Source: Acanthaster planci (taxonomy: Eukaryota > Echinodermata > Asteroidea > Valvatida > Acanthasteridae). From it: a stretch of 62,000 bases of DNA. The notes under the pieces are model-generated. The model did not search any database. It saw only the letters and a list, made by a program, of their open reading frames with translations, and was not told the DNA's origin. Numbering within the stretch: position 1 is the first letter of the stretch; each line of letters opens with the position of its first letter. The translations under genes were made by a program, and so were the position numbers. Of this stretch, positions 22,401 through 35,500 are shown in pieces. Location: NCBI RefSeq assembly GCF_001949145.1, contig NW_019091356.1:2405202-2467201 (forward strand), in the 5' to 3' direction.

Positions 22401-23384
22401 GGCATGGAGCGGGCTGTCAAAAGAAAATGTTTCAGACACTCATGAAGACAGTCTACAACTTCAAATATTAGTAATTTTCTCAGTTAAATACCTAAGCCAG
22501 CTGTTGACTAATTTCACACAAACTGCAAGTTACAGCTCTTAAAAAACTCACATTTTCACCCATATTAACGCCAGCAGGAGACAAGAACTGGTTCTATCCG
22601 GACAGCACTGTCTCATGGGACAGCCCTCTGTTTGCACAGGAGTGAACCAGCTTCCCTGTGAGGCCATTTCTGACCAGTTCCGACTGGCTCAAGAATGGGC
22701 AAAACCCAGCAGAAAAACCAGTGTTTCCTGTCATAACCGGTTCCAACCGGTTCTCAACAGCGAGGGACTGCTTTTGACTGGCACAAGCCCAAGGCAAAGC
22801 TGACCAAAGCCACAAATTTGTACAAAGACACTGTCAGCAAAAAACGCCACCCTGATATATAAAAATAAGGCCACGCTGGACCACTGATCGGGTTTATAAA
22901 AACACAATAGAGAAGGTTGACCAGTTTCACAGCGTCCAGACAATGTGCATAGGAAAGGAACACGCAGAACACTTACTTAAGCTGACTTCTTCTCTTCCCT
23001 TACAAAAGCACACACTTGTATTTGCCCTTCACTGTGGAAGATTTCCATTTAAACAACTGTCATCTTGAAGCTTACAAACGAACTTCTCAACATGCTCCGA
23101 CATCTCAGACTATTAGTACAAACTTCGCAGAACATTCTGCTATGAAAATGGCCATCCTTAAAAAAAAGAAAATCTCCAATAGAAAGAACTGTACACCTGA
23201 TCCAATTTCTGGCTATGGCAAATACATACAAAAACTGTGGTCTCCAGGGAAAGAATTTTTAAAAAAAGGACAATCCTGCTCAACACGCGTCTTGATAATA
23301 AACTGAATCATCAACTGCAGGAAAACAACTTACAAAGAAAAAACAAACAAACAAACAGGAAACAGAAAAACAGCTAAGCTGAGG

Positions 23385-23578
23385 TTAAATGTACCATTCT
23401 TTCTTCTTCTCCGGCTTGACCTGCTTGGCTCCTGTCATCATGACGGCCGTGTCGGCGTCGCCCGCCATGTCGGCCCCTTTGGCTTCGTTGGTGTGGTACA
23501 TGCCCTTGTGCTGGTGTTTGTAGCGCAGGATCAGCATTACCAGGATGATCAACGCCAGCAGGAGGACGATGACCACGA
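23385..23578 (-). CDS. CNTNAP: Caspr-like, exon 23 (membrane helix, cytoplasmic tail, stop)
   Basis: Encodes FVVIVLLLALIILVMLIL, then RYKHQHKGMYHTNEAKG (juxtamembrane FERM/protein 4.1 site, as in glycophorin C and Caspr2), ending KKKEWYI and TAA at 23387-23385. The last four residues form a hydrophobic-X-hydrophobic PDZ ligand. Acceptor TTTGCAG. Confidence 0.97.
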
Positions 23579-26500
23579 CTGCAAAGTGGGAGGTCAGAGG
23601 TCGAGGGTCAAAGGTCAAGGATAAAAGGTGCGGGGTAAGAGGTCAGCATTACAGGCCAGACACATTAATGAACGGCCTGCTGCTCTATCTGAATTGGTTG
23701 ACGGAAGCTGGAAATAATGTGTGTGTGTGGAAAAGGGGTGGGGGTCCTTGCTAGCCCGTGGCTGTCCTCGCTAGCTTGTGGCTGTCTTCGCTAGCCTGTG
23801 GCTGTCCTCGCTAGCCTGTGGCTGTCCTTGCTAGCCTGTGGGGTTCCTCACTAGCTCGTGGCTGTCCTCGCTAGCCTGTGGCTGTCCTTGCTAGCCTGTG
23901 GCTGTCCTTGCTAGCCTGTGGGGTCCTCACTAGCTGGTGGCTGTCCTCGCTAGCCTGTGGAGGTCCTTGCTAGCCTGTAGCTGTCCGCGCTAGCCTGTGG
24001 TTTTCCTCAAGGACATGTCTTTTTGGCAACCAGAGCTATTAACCCTAACAGTCCCAAATCCTCCAGTTTCAATATGATTTTACATACACCCTAGGGGGTT
24101 AAGGTTAAAGTAACTTACATGCAGCATTCGACATTATCCATTACAGGGCAATTTTTGATTAGGACAGATGACCAGGCTCCTGTTTTCAGAACCATTCACA
24201 AACATATCAAATCCCAAATCCCCCCCAACAATACTCAATTTGCAAGCTGTTAGAATAACTCACAAGTTACATGAAATAAAAAAAAATCCTACACAACAGA
24301 AATCAACAGGAACTGCCACCATTATCATCTGCATAAAAATCTGTGTTAAAATACAAATATCCTTTTATTGACAAGGAAAAAAAAGCCATAAATGAAATCA
24401 AAGGTGCGTAAGACTCATATTGTGGGATCCCTCCACAAAATAATTCCCAGTCCATTCAATACAAAACAGATTTTGACTTACAAGCAATAGCAGCCTTATC
24501 CCCACCGGTCAGCTGCTGCCCTGCCGGTGGAAGGGGCGTGCCAGCACCTGTGGCCGGAGCTTTGGTAGGAGGCTTGGGACTCGGCTTCTGGACGACCGCC
24601 GGTATGACTTCCTGCACGTTGCAGCGCGACTTCTGCATGTCGCCCTCTCCTGTCACGTTGGTGGGGGTGGCGAAGTAATTCCTCAGCGGGTAGACGTCAT
24701 TGAACTTCACCCGGGAGATGCAACCCTCAAACGTGTCAGCGCCCTCTGTTGGCAAGAACAAGAACATCAAGTCCCACACAAGGGTTACAATCAATAAGGT
24801 CCATCTTTCTCAACCTTACAAATCCTTCCAAATTTCCAGGGCCAACTTTGAAGAATTAAGGAAGGTGAGAGCTCGTAAGGAAAAGAAAGCAGAGTTCAAC
24901 AAGTGGAAACTAAAGAAGCCCAGTGTGCAGATCTGGCAGTGCGCAAAGTTGGTAACAATGAAATCACCTTTCAAGGGAGTTCAGGGAGTGTAAATTTTAT
25001 CCTTATTTTGCCAATCCAAACAGTTGTGATCCTGCACCACAAATGGCAATTTTTACCACGGACCAAAACACTCAGAACAGCCAATGTGACGTCCTGTAGT
25101 AGGCTATGAACGCAACGCTGGGGGTGAGAATTCAGAGAGAGGGAAAGAAATTCGTGGAATATCCAGCAACAGGGTTGTGACAACGACAAGAGACTGTGAC
25201 ATGTCAGGACTTGCTGTAGCTAACAAGACGAGCATTCTCTCCAAAATGGCAATTATGCAAGTCTAGTACTTTTTTTTCCTTTCGGTACAAAATGAAAAAA
25301 AACCTATGATTAAGCATTTAAAGATCAAAAATTACGACATCTCAAACCCTGAAATCCAGAAAAAAACCCTGGTTTTTAATTTCATTGACCTTGCCATGCC
25401 AACAACCAACAATGTGTGCGCTATTATCTTCCATCACTGACTCTCAACCCAAGCAGGAGGCTATCCGCCTACCTGTGCTGCCCACGTAAACTTTGTTCGC
25501 TCCATTGAATGTGGTGTCCACCCCTGGAGTCACTTTCGTCAAAGGTTGATAGCCGTCCACCTGGACAGAGAAGAAAAAAATCATTGAGAATATATCAGGA
25601 GTTTTGAAATTGACTGAACACATCAAAAAGGAAAAAGACAACATCGATTTGGAACCTTATTTCAAACATCCCATCAAGTAATTTTCTCCAAATTTAAAAG
25701 AACCATTATTCTGTCACACGTTTTGGAACTGAAATTAGTTTCCATACGAGACAATATTCCATTATATGTCCATTGAGTAGACTTCATTCAAAACAAGGAT
25801 CAAAACCATCTGCCATAAACAAACTTGCCTTGAACACTGCTTCGTTACCCTCACGTTCAACCTTCACGTAATGGTGCCTTCCGTCGGCAAACTTGTGTTC
25901 GCTTGTCAGTGTGTTTGGTGCTCCCGACCCTAACTTCCAGGTGAAAGTGAGGTAACCTGAACAATACAAAAACCAAAAATGTTTCCGACAAATTACATAA
26001 TGTAAAACAAACTTAAGAGACACAACTGATGTTTGTTCTGATGTGCTGTAAAATTGAGAGCACAAAAGGTTTTACAAAACATGACTTTCAGGTGCATTCT
26101 GAGATACAATTATCTCCCAGCCACAATAAAATTTCTGAAAAAGGAAAAAAAAAAGTATCTTGCACTCACCCTCTGGATTTCGAATGGCAATCTCCTCAAA
26201 GGTTCCAGACAGGCTATTCTCTACTCTGAGCAGCCTCCCTCTGGCAATCTCTGTTGTGAAGGCTAGCGTAATGATGTCCACCTCTGAGTCTTGGACATCT
26301 ATGGCGGGGATGTCATAGGTCACCTGACTCCCGCTCTCCATGCGACTTCCAATTTCTAATAAGAAACAGGAGAAGACAAAATTGGGTCCCGGAGACCACA
26401 ATAAACAGTGGAGTGAATAAATGCGAGAACTACGCAATGTGTGAGGAAAAAGACAGAATCAATAAAAACGAAATTTGAAAAACCTGTCATTTCTTTCATC

Positions 26501-29500
26501 TCTTTTAAAGTATTTAAAATCAAGGTTTTTTTTAGGCCACTATCTTTAATTGTGAAGTCTCTTAACTGTAGTTAAAAAATCACATTATTCATGTTCACCG
26601 TCAAGTTTCCTTTGAGACTCTGCAAAGTGCCAGAAAAAAAATTGACAAAGCTCAAATCAAAATTCTGGTGTATACAACAAAGTGCAAAGTGGCTCATATG
26701 GGAACCCTGCTGAATGCAGAAAAACAATGCAACATGGCTGATACGTGAGCCTTACTGAATGCAACCAAAATTCAATGCAACAGAAACCGGAAGCCTGCTT
26801 AATACAACAAAATACAACTTGTGCAGCGTGCTCCACAACCACTGTAAATCATACAGTGTAAACTATCACTGATTTGTTTTTGCTGTCATATACCGTTTTT
26901 CTCTTCTTTATTACACATGAATTGTTTAACTTTAGCTACTTTTTTTCTGCACAGTTCCACATTGTGAAAATTGGTTTCTTTGAGGTCAGTTACTTTTGAA
27001 ACCTTCTCCAGTTCCATCGTAATTTCTTTTATGTATTTTGTGAATGTTTTTCTGATCGTCTTTTACGATTCAACTTTTATTACTATTTTCAATTTTTCTC
27101 AATTGTTGCATGTAAATCAGACATTGTTAGTGTTATGACTTGCTGTGGACTGCATGAAATGAAAAATGAACTGTTCAAAGCTTAATCCAACAGTATTACA
27201 ACGTTTGTATTTCGTTACAGTGCGACACGAGCCTGTGGCCACTACACCAAAAAGCCACTTTCCTCAACGAACCAGTTGTCCACCCACCTTTGGAGCAGTA
27301 CTGCCCCTCGAACGCCGTCAGGTCACACTGGCACTCGATCTCATCGTATGTCTCGATGCACTTGCCTCCGTTCAGGCAGGGGTTCTCGTCGCATTTGCCC
27401 GAGCAGCCGGCCTCCACCTGCCTGGCCAGCTTGCCGGCAGCGACCATGTCGATGAAGCGACCGTTGATTTGGAGGTTACGCATGCAGCCCACGAAACCCT
27501 CCGACTGCAGGGTAGACGCACCTGGAAAATAACAAAGCAATTACAAACATAAAAACAAGTCTGTCAAAAGATGAACAAGAGTGTTTTCTTTATTTTGATT
27601 TCATTTTAGTCCTGGCCCTGTAAGCTTCGTTTTTTATGCCAGTTGGCCAAATATGCAAGTACCCTCCACATGGATATCATCACAGGAGGCGAAATTCAAT
27701 TGGTAAAGACTCCAGTTGGCGCAAATATGAGGGAGTTTTCTGCTTATCGGAGGCTCAGCTTGGCATTTCTTGGAATGCATGCATGCTAGTGGGCACCGGT
27801 GTACCATGCATGTCATTTATTGCAGGTGCGCAGGGCTCCAATGAATTAATCAAATGCAGTGCGTGCATCTTTTGGGAATTTACAAATTTTTTCTCCTCAG
27901 GGTAAGGGTGAGTAAGTCCAATTTGGCGCATGTCACTTCATGACAAGCGTGTAACCGTTCCAAATTGCATGCGCTGGTTTGAGGCAAGATTTAGACCTAC
28001 CATGGTGGCGTGCATGCAAAATGGTGAGACCATTTACCTCACGTGAATAATGACAAGATTCAGCAGATGTCACAGAGCAATGATCAACTTTTAATTCACA
28101 GCTATCCTGGTCGGAGATCCAAACTTTCAAGAAACCACAAGGATGGATATTTTTTTCCTTTTCTGAAAGTCAGATGGTGAGGGTCCGTCTATGAGTAGAC
28201 TTCTTACAGTTGCAAGACACTCACCGATGAAGAAATCGTCGGTCAGACGAAGCCTGAGCTTGCCCATGTTGTACTTGGTTTTCTCCGTCTGTCCCTGGTC
28301 CACGGTCAGTGTGGCCTCCTTGGTGTCAAGGGTCAGCATCACATGGTGCCATTCATTGTTGTTGATCGGCGATGACAAGCCCACATTGACCTAGTGGTAA
28401 ATGAATGAACATTTCATTGCTTGAGTGACTTTTTAAGTACAAAATAAAGGATAAACATACAGCATTACCAATAAGAATTAAGCACAGAAATTCACTGAAC
28501 ACTAGAGAGCTTTTGCTCAGGAAACCAGCTATGAATGTCAAGCAGATGTTATGGCTTATGACTGGTCCCCTACTAATATACGCTTAGCGCACAGACTTGC
28601 CAAGCAATTAGTTGAGTTGGTGTACCTGATTGCCACCGGCTCCGTAGTCAAAACTGAATACCAACGTCTGCATGTCCTCCAGCTCCAGCTTGACAAAAGT
28701 GTCGTCCTGGCCGTCAGCGGCAGCCAGGACGGCCGAGTCCTGGGTGGTCTTGAACTCAAAGGAGAAGACCAGGGCCTTGGCGTCTAGGGAGAGGATGGGG
28801 AAGCGGAGGTGGGCCTCGCGGGAGCGGAATGTCACCACGTTGGCCCGGTAGGCTGCGGGTTAAGCAAACACAAAGAAAAATTTAGTTCGCGGCGACTGCG
28901 GTGAATTGGAGAGACTAAATTTTGGTTCTGCGCATAGGTGTCACCAGGAATTTTTATTCCATGGAGCAAAGTACTTTTTAGGGAGGCAAAGCACTTTTTA
29001 GGGGGGGCACTCTTCAGTAATGAAGGGATGAAACACACTTACTGTGAGGAGATCAACTGCAAGATTTTTTCCATCAAGTTTGTGATTTTCCTCCCCTTTC
29101 GCTCCATTTGCATTTCTTTTCATTTTTTCCCCCAATATTTTTGGGCAGGGGGCAAGTGCAACCTTGCCCCCCCCGCCCATGATCCAGTGGGGGTGCTCCT
29201 AAGCCATCTCTGAAGCACTGTCTTTCTAATCGACAACTGAATCGATGGGCTACAACGCAAGACAAGGCAGAGAATGCATTCCTTGAGTAAGCAAGAAATT
29301 TCTCATTTCAGAAGCATGGTGGGAGAAAGCGGCGAAGGGAAACCTGGGAGAGCTGTGGACTCACCGTTGCCTCGGCATCGGAGGGGCCCCAGCCTGTAAC
29401 TGGCCGACGAGCCCGAGGCCTTGACGTCCCCGAAGCGCAGCTGCTTGACGGGCAGGAACTGTTTGTGCCTCAGCAGGCCCTCGTCCATTAGGTTGGAGGC

Positions 29501-32500
29501 GGTGTCGGCGTCACAGTTGCACCACTTGGTCCGGTCCTGGCAAGTCTCAAACAGGCCGCACTCACACTGCGGATTTGGCCCCCCCCCAAAAAAAAACAGG
29601 ACCGAGGAAACGGAAGTCAGACCTTGATGAAAGTCTAGTTTGCATTCAGCTCACAGTTTGATAAGGACAGTGACTTTTAAAAAGCAGAAAGGTGTTAACA
29701 AGAGCTGATAATCACAATGCTGACTTCCACACAATATCACAACTCTGTGGTGAGCTACCTAACTACCCGGTGTCGGGTTCAATGATTTCTGACAAACATT
29801 CCCACAACACAGATATTGATAAATGGGAGGACCCATTTAACATGGGCTCGATGGCTCAGTTGGCAGAGTGCCGTTACGGTATTTCAGAGGTCGTGGGTTC
29901 CAATCCCTCTCTGGCCAATTTCTTTGACCAAATTTCATTTCAAGTCAAATGCCCTTTCTGTAACAAATCCTAGAATAAGTTGGAGTGAAACGTTGCCAGA
30001 TTTTTTGCAACTGACCTTGCCAGTCCCAGGGGCTGCTCCGCCCCAGTAGTTCATTTTTTGGCTGTCGCGGTTGACCCACCAGCCATAAGGCTCGCCATCT
30101 GGGGGAGAAAAAAAAAAACAGAACACATTAATTCTTACGAAGCACACTAGAACCGGGACGGTTCAAAGACCTAAAGCATGTATAAGAAAATCTTTTCAAT
30201 ATTTTGGCACTGTGCTCTCTATCCAAAGTCCTGAATTTTTTTACACTGAGAGAGTACATGCCGAAAGATCATAAATCAAGTGCTGCGAGGAAGGGGCGGG
30301 GCAAGGAAGAGGAAGGGATGAAGACTAGGACTCAAATACGCACAGCTGGTAAACAATCATATTTTAGCAATCAACTGCACAAAGCGGAAAAATTATAGGA
30401 CAATTTGACGGAATCAGAAATTCAGAGTTTTCTCAGTGTTAGGTCAGTTTGAGGTTGGTTTTTACGTTCATTTTTGTCAGGTAAGATTGGGTATTGGCCA
30501 GGCACATGTCACTTAACACCTCTACAAAGTTGGGCGAAGTTCATAGAAAAAGTTTCTTCTTAGTCTCTGCGTAATCTCTGCGTAAGCTTGCTTGGCAGGG
30601 CTTGACTCGTTTTACTTACTCGGCGAGTTGAGCAGCTTGGCCCGGGTGCACACATATTGGATGTACTGCTCGCAGTACTCGGCCATATCGACCACAGCTC
30701 TGATCTGATCACTACTGGCTTGGTAGGTGATGTCACGCGAGTAGGAGCCTGGTTCCGTGTTGCCCGGAGGGATGCCTTCTGAAGTCTCGGCGTCATGTTG
30801 TATCACGGTGTATAACTCCGAGTCTGGCAATCAATACAAAAAGTTTCAGATGATGAGCTTCTTTCTCCTTAACAATCAGGGATTGGACAAACTAAATAGT
30901 TTTAATTTCTTAGGACTGGCACAGTGATACTCTCCTTGCCTTCCGTCTTCCGCCTCTGTGGCCCAGGTTCGAATCCAGCCCAGGCCAGCATGTGGATTGG
31001 GCTCTCAGTTCCAACCTGCGTCTGTGGGTTCTTCCCTGGAGAATTTCTCTGGGTTTCCTACCACCTCTAAAAACTGAACATCTCTCCACTGCACCCCTTC
31101 CCCAGGGCCCCTCGGGAGAACAGTTCACGATTCGCAGTGCTTGAATCCTGCTTGAATAATGGAATAAATATGTGCTTGGCCGGTCATAAAAGTGCAGTTA
31201 AGACCGGCTCATGAGAACAGACGCCACTAATGCCTTCGCCTGTGGCTCAGGTGTTCAGCGTTCAGTGTCCTGAGCCAGTCTTCAACGTTTAGCTTAAGTA
31301 TGACCAAGCACACATTTATTCCCATTCATAAATACCCTTTAGTCAGTGAGTCCAAAGAAGTCAATATATGATGGATTTCCAATGATTTTTCCAGAGGTTC
31401 GCTTTCATTTTCCGTACACCCCCATTCATATTATGGTACATTCTTAGTGCATGTTGCCCAAAAGAATCTCCTTGTATGGACTAGGCGCTAACGTGCTGAA
31501 CCATATGCACACAGACTCTTAACCAATCAGAATTGCTTAACTGTCGCGCATCCAGGCACCAGCGCATGATTAATGCAGCGGACATTACACTTCTCAGCGG
31601 GCATTATCAAATGTTAGCAGTCAAGTTGACCTTGTTGAAAAGGGAAACTCTGAGGTATTTATGAATAAAGAATAAACAAACACTCTCGCAGTTCTGTCCA
31701 CTACTGCTATCGCACACCTGAGAATGCAAACAAAACCACCCACCTTGACTTTCACACTCGACCTCCACGGGCGGGAGCGGACCGCTACCGTCAGGGTCTA
31801 TCATATGAGTCCCACTATATTGGCACGAACTGCTATGCTGGGCTGCAAAAAAAAATAATAAATTACCCAAATATGACAAATTGAAATTAAATTCCAGCGC
31901 AAATGTAAAAGTTGCATAATGTACTGCAGCAAGTCTACATAGTCCTTAGAACAGAATTCAAAAATTTGAACATTTAAATGTTCCACACATTCCCGGGAAA
32001 ATAATCAGTATGCTTAGATGTTATCCATTTGCGAGGTCTGTACGGCAATTTGTTTCAGATGTGTCTTTGGTCACAGCTGGTACTTACGAATTGAGCAAGT
32101 GGTACCGGTGTAGCCTGTGTCGGTGCACTTGCAGGTGAATGTGTCCCAGTCCGACATGCACTCACCGCCGTTCGCACAGGGGCTCGGGGTACACCTTCAG
32201 CAAAGAAAGAATGAGACACACATGCACCGAGAAATGGAAAAAGGATTCCATGATTGAAACGGTCTCTCCCGCGCAGACTTCAAGTTCCAGGTACAGGGCA
32301 GTCTCAGTGACCCACGTGACCCAATGTCCATCCATCACTGTCGATGGCAACGACGGCAGCTTTGCCCAAAGTATACCGGCTGAAGGCAAGCAGTCAAAGC
32401 CTCGATATATAGCAGAAAGAATGGACAAAAATCCAGAGCCAGCAAGCAAATGCTGGATCGCCAAGATAAGGGAAAAACCGTATAAGGCGGTGACCTCTGT

Positions 32501-35500
32501 GCCACTTGCTAAAGAATTCAACATTAATGTTTCAGTAGAAAGTCCAGCGTATAGTTGCCAAAGACATACTTGCCAACTGAAATCAGCTCAACGTAGAATT
32601 GCATCCCTTGCAATGTAAACAAATGAGGTTTTACAGTGACATAAACCATGAAAGGCCCGCGGTTTCTTTAGGGGTGGGAGGGGAGGGTTGGGGCAGACTC
32701 CCTGAAGAACTCCACTGTTCTATGACTAACCTCTTTGAAACTTCAAGAACATGTAAAGCAATGCATTATAAGTGCATCTATTACATTTCAATTCATTAAG
32801 ACGTAGAAATTTGTCTTTATAGACATTTCTAGTATCCACTTTCAAACAAGTCAACCTATGTTTTCAGCACGAGTCAAAGAGAAAAGTGAACATTTTCAGC
32901 TGGCCTGTCTCGCATGGCATGTCCAATTATCATGAAAGTGGCATCAAAATCAGGAGAAATCAGTGGGACAACCCCTTAAGGCTCTCCATTAACCGTAACA
33001 CTCCTCAGTCCTCCAACAGGTGAAGGATTGAGGAGGGTTAGGGTTAATGAATAGGGTGCCTTCCCCCAGCTCTTTTGGGGTTCAAGCGTTGCAGCTCGGT
33101 CTGAGAGACTTACCAATCTTCCAGGCTGCAGGTGTCTACGTCTACCCCTTCACTCATGGCTCCCTGGGGCATGCTGCCGTCCAGGATGGAACGAAAGTCC
33201 AGTCTGGAATTGCCCACCACCACGTCCACCATGCAGCCCAGGAAACCTGGCAGGTCCCCCATTTCGGAGCTGTCTCCAGCTGAGGGACAAAGAAAGACAG
33301 GAGAATGCGAGGGGAAATATTGTCGGTTGAAATGCAGTCAATGGAGACTTGGCAAACGACCTTCCAATACAGTGCCCTTGTGTTGTGGACCCCGGGGCGT
33401 GAACGAGAGGCGCTTTGCTACCTAGCGAAGACGTCTCATGGAGTTCAAATTTCTTCTATACCAAGGGTATACCAAGGGCCGGCGACCATTTAGACCCGGT
33501 TTGAAAAGGGCCCCCCAGTAAGCTCGCCCTGTTGCAAAAATCCCTTTCATACCGGCCTGGCTACCGGCCTGGGATGCTGGACTGGTTGTTGATCTCGAAC
33601 TTCTCCATACTAGGGTCTATTGTTTGCAAGTACTGGCACATGTAATCTGTCCCAGAAGGAACCTGCTTGTGGTTTTTAATCCTTCAGCTCTATACAATGT
33701 TTACACTAATCTGCTTAGGCCCCTATTCATCTGTGGAAGCATGGTGGGGGAAGCCTTTCATCAGGGACTTTGAAATGCCAATGTGCAGACAGGCCTGATA
33801 CCGGCCTGGAGCAGCCTGAATACCGGGCAGGCATTATAGCGGGTGCGCTACCGGGGGGCCCTTTTCAAACCGGGTCTAAATAGTCGCCGTCCCTAAGGGA
33901 GTCAGGTTGGTTAAGGGGAATTTGAGTTGGCATAGCGGCCCTGTCCTCGCCTTCCATCTCTGCAGCTCCGATTTGAAGACCACCTCAGCTGGCAATGTGG
34001 ATTGGAATTTCAGTTTCTACTGGACTCCATGGGTTTAGCTTGGTCTATTTACCGGGGTTCCCCCCCCCCTAAAACTGAACGTTTCTTCATGTGTCTTCTT
34101 TAATGGCCACTTAAATTCATCCTGTGATTAGTGCTGATTGGGCTATTGGATGAACACATATATTTGCAAATGAGTACTTTTCCTGGCCTCTGAGTGGACC
34201 ATAGCTTGCATTTCTGACTGTAGCATCAACCTAGACAATCTCGACTTCTGTGGGCAATACTTACTAATAAATGGATAAACATAAAAATTTACTCAAAAAG
34301 CCAACCCTGAACTTATACTCCAATCTTAAAGAACTGGCAAACACTGCCAACTCCATAGCCTCTATTCCTCTTGTCACAAATTTTCCACAGATCCACAGCT
34401 TTCTTCATATGACTATCCAAAAGGCAACGGGAATTATGTTAATTCAACACAGTGTTTTGTCTCTGGGAAAATGCCATCCTGCTGACACAGCGGTACCACT
34501 TCCACGAACGCCTACTTACTGGTGCCGCCCACAAAGTAATTCTCATCGGTGTTTATGGAGAAGGTCCGCTGGATAAGGTTGGTTTCCCTGTCCACTGTCC
34601 AGCGGATGACGTTGTTGGCCATCTCCAACCGCACACTGTGCCATCTGCCATCGTTCAGGTCTGACCCCACTGCAAAAAGATACCGCCAAAAAAAGAAAAG
34701 AAAATAAAGAACACTGTCTGACATAATTATTTCCGTTTCATTTCCAATTCTAAATGATAAAACCACTATTCTCAAAATGGTTCCCACTCATGCATCGCTT
34801 ACTGTTTTTCTCTGCAGTCAACTGCAGAAGTGCACGCTCTTACAAAAATGGCCCCCATTTGGACTTGCTCTGTGCATTTTTCAAAGACAAGGGAAACCCC
34901 CTTTTATGACTGCTCAAATACTGCCAAAGTGGACCAAAAAATATTTTGGAGCATCTGACCTCCGGGTATTTCTATGCCTCTGCTTGTGCCCGTCTTAAGG
35001 ATGACTACCGGCGTGCCGTCGTTAAGACCCACGGTGATGTAGCCACCCGTGCTGGACACCAGTTGGTTGTTGACCAGCAGGCCACTGGCACTGAATGTCC
35101 GGAATTTGAGCGATATCCTGACGAGGGGAAAGAGAGGGATCCCAGGCCTGTTAGTGCAAGGCATACCCTGAAATGACCTATTTACAGTCTTTTTGAGACA
35201 TATTTTTATAAAAAGAGGTGTTTACAAAAGTAAACCATCAAACCTATTTCAGGTCAGCCTGCCTCATGCCATCTATGCAAACTTAAACAATAGTACCGTT
35301 TGGCGACTGAGTTTAACCTGCAAGTTAAGAACTGAGACCAATGTAGACTGAAGTTGTACAACAGGTTACGCCAGTAAGTTACATTTCTGACAAGAAAGAA
35401 GTTAAGACCATCTCAATGACGTAAAGTTTTATGACAGGTTAGCCAACTGAAAACAAAGTTTTAAAATTGAGATTGGAGACCACTCTACTCACGTAAAGTT

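Larger units (their letters stand above)
16453..23384. other. Convergent intergenic / 3' UTR region between the two genes
   Basis: The V-ATPase gene reads in from the left and the Caspr-like gene from the right; no other gene is recognised. It contains the MITE at 16804-17107, a piece of the same element at 19079-19126, and a short foldback element at 18263-18316. The stretch from about 19400 to 23384 is AT-rich and free of obvious repeats, which would suit a long 3' UTR of the - strand gene. Transcript ends cannot be fixed from sequence alone. Confidence 0.65.

Noticed and set aside
29848-29925. Functional tRNA gene
   Set aside because: A and B boxes are recognisable, but the anticodon stem and acceptor arm do not fold; kept only as a tRNA-derived repeat.
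32139-32618. 159-codon open frame on the + strand
   Set aside because: Overlaps Caspr exon 11 in antisense and continues into intron; no similarity to a known protein.
34998-35020. GC donor earlier in Caspr exon 8 (ACGG|GCACAA)
   Set aside because: The context is a poor GC-donor match, and GGAG|GTCAGA at 34960 gives a GT donor in the required phase.
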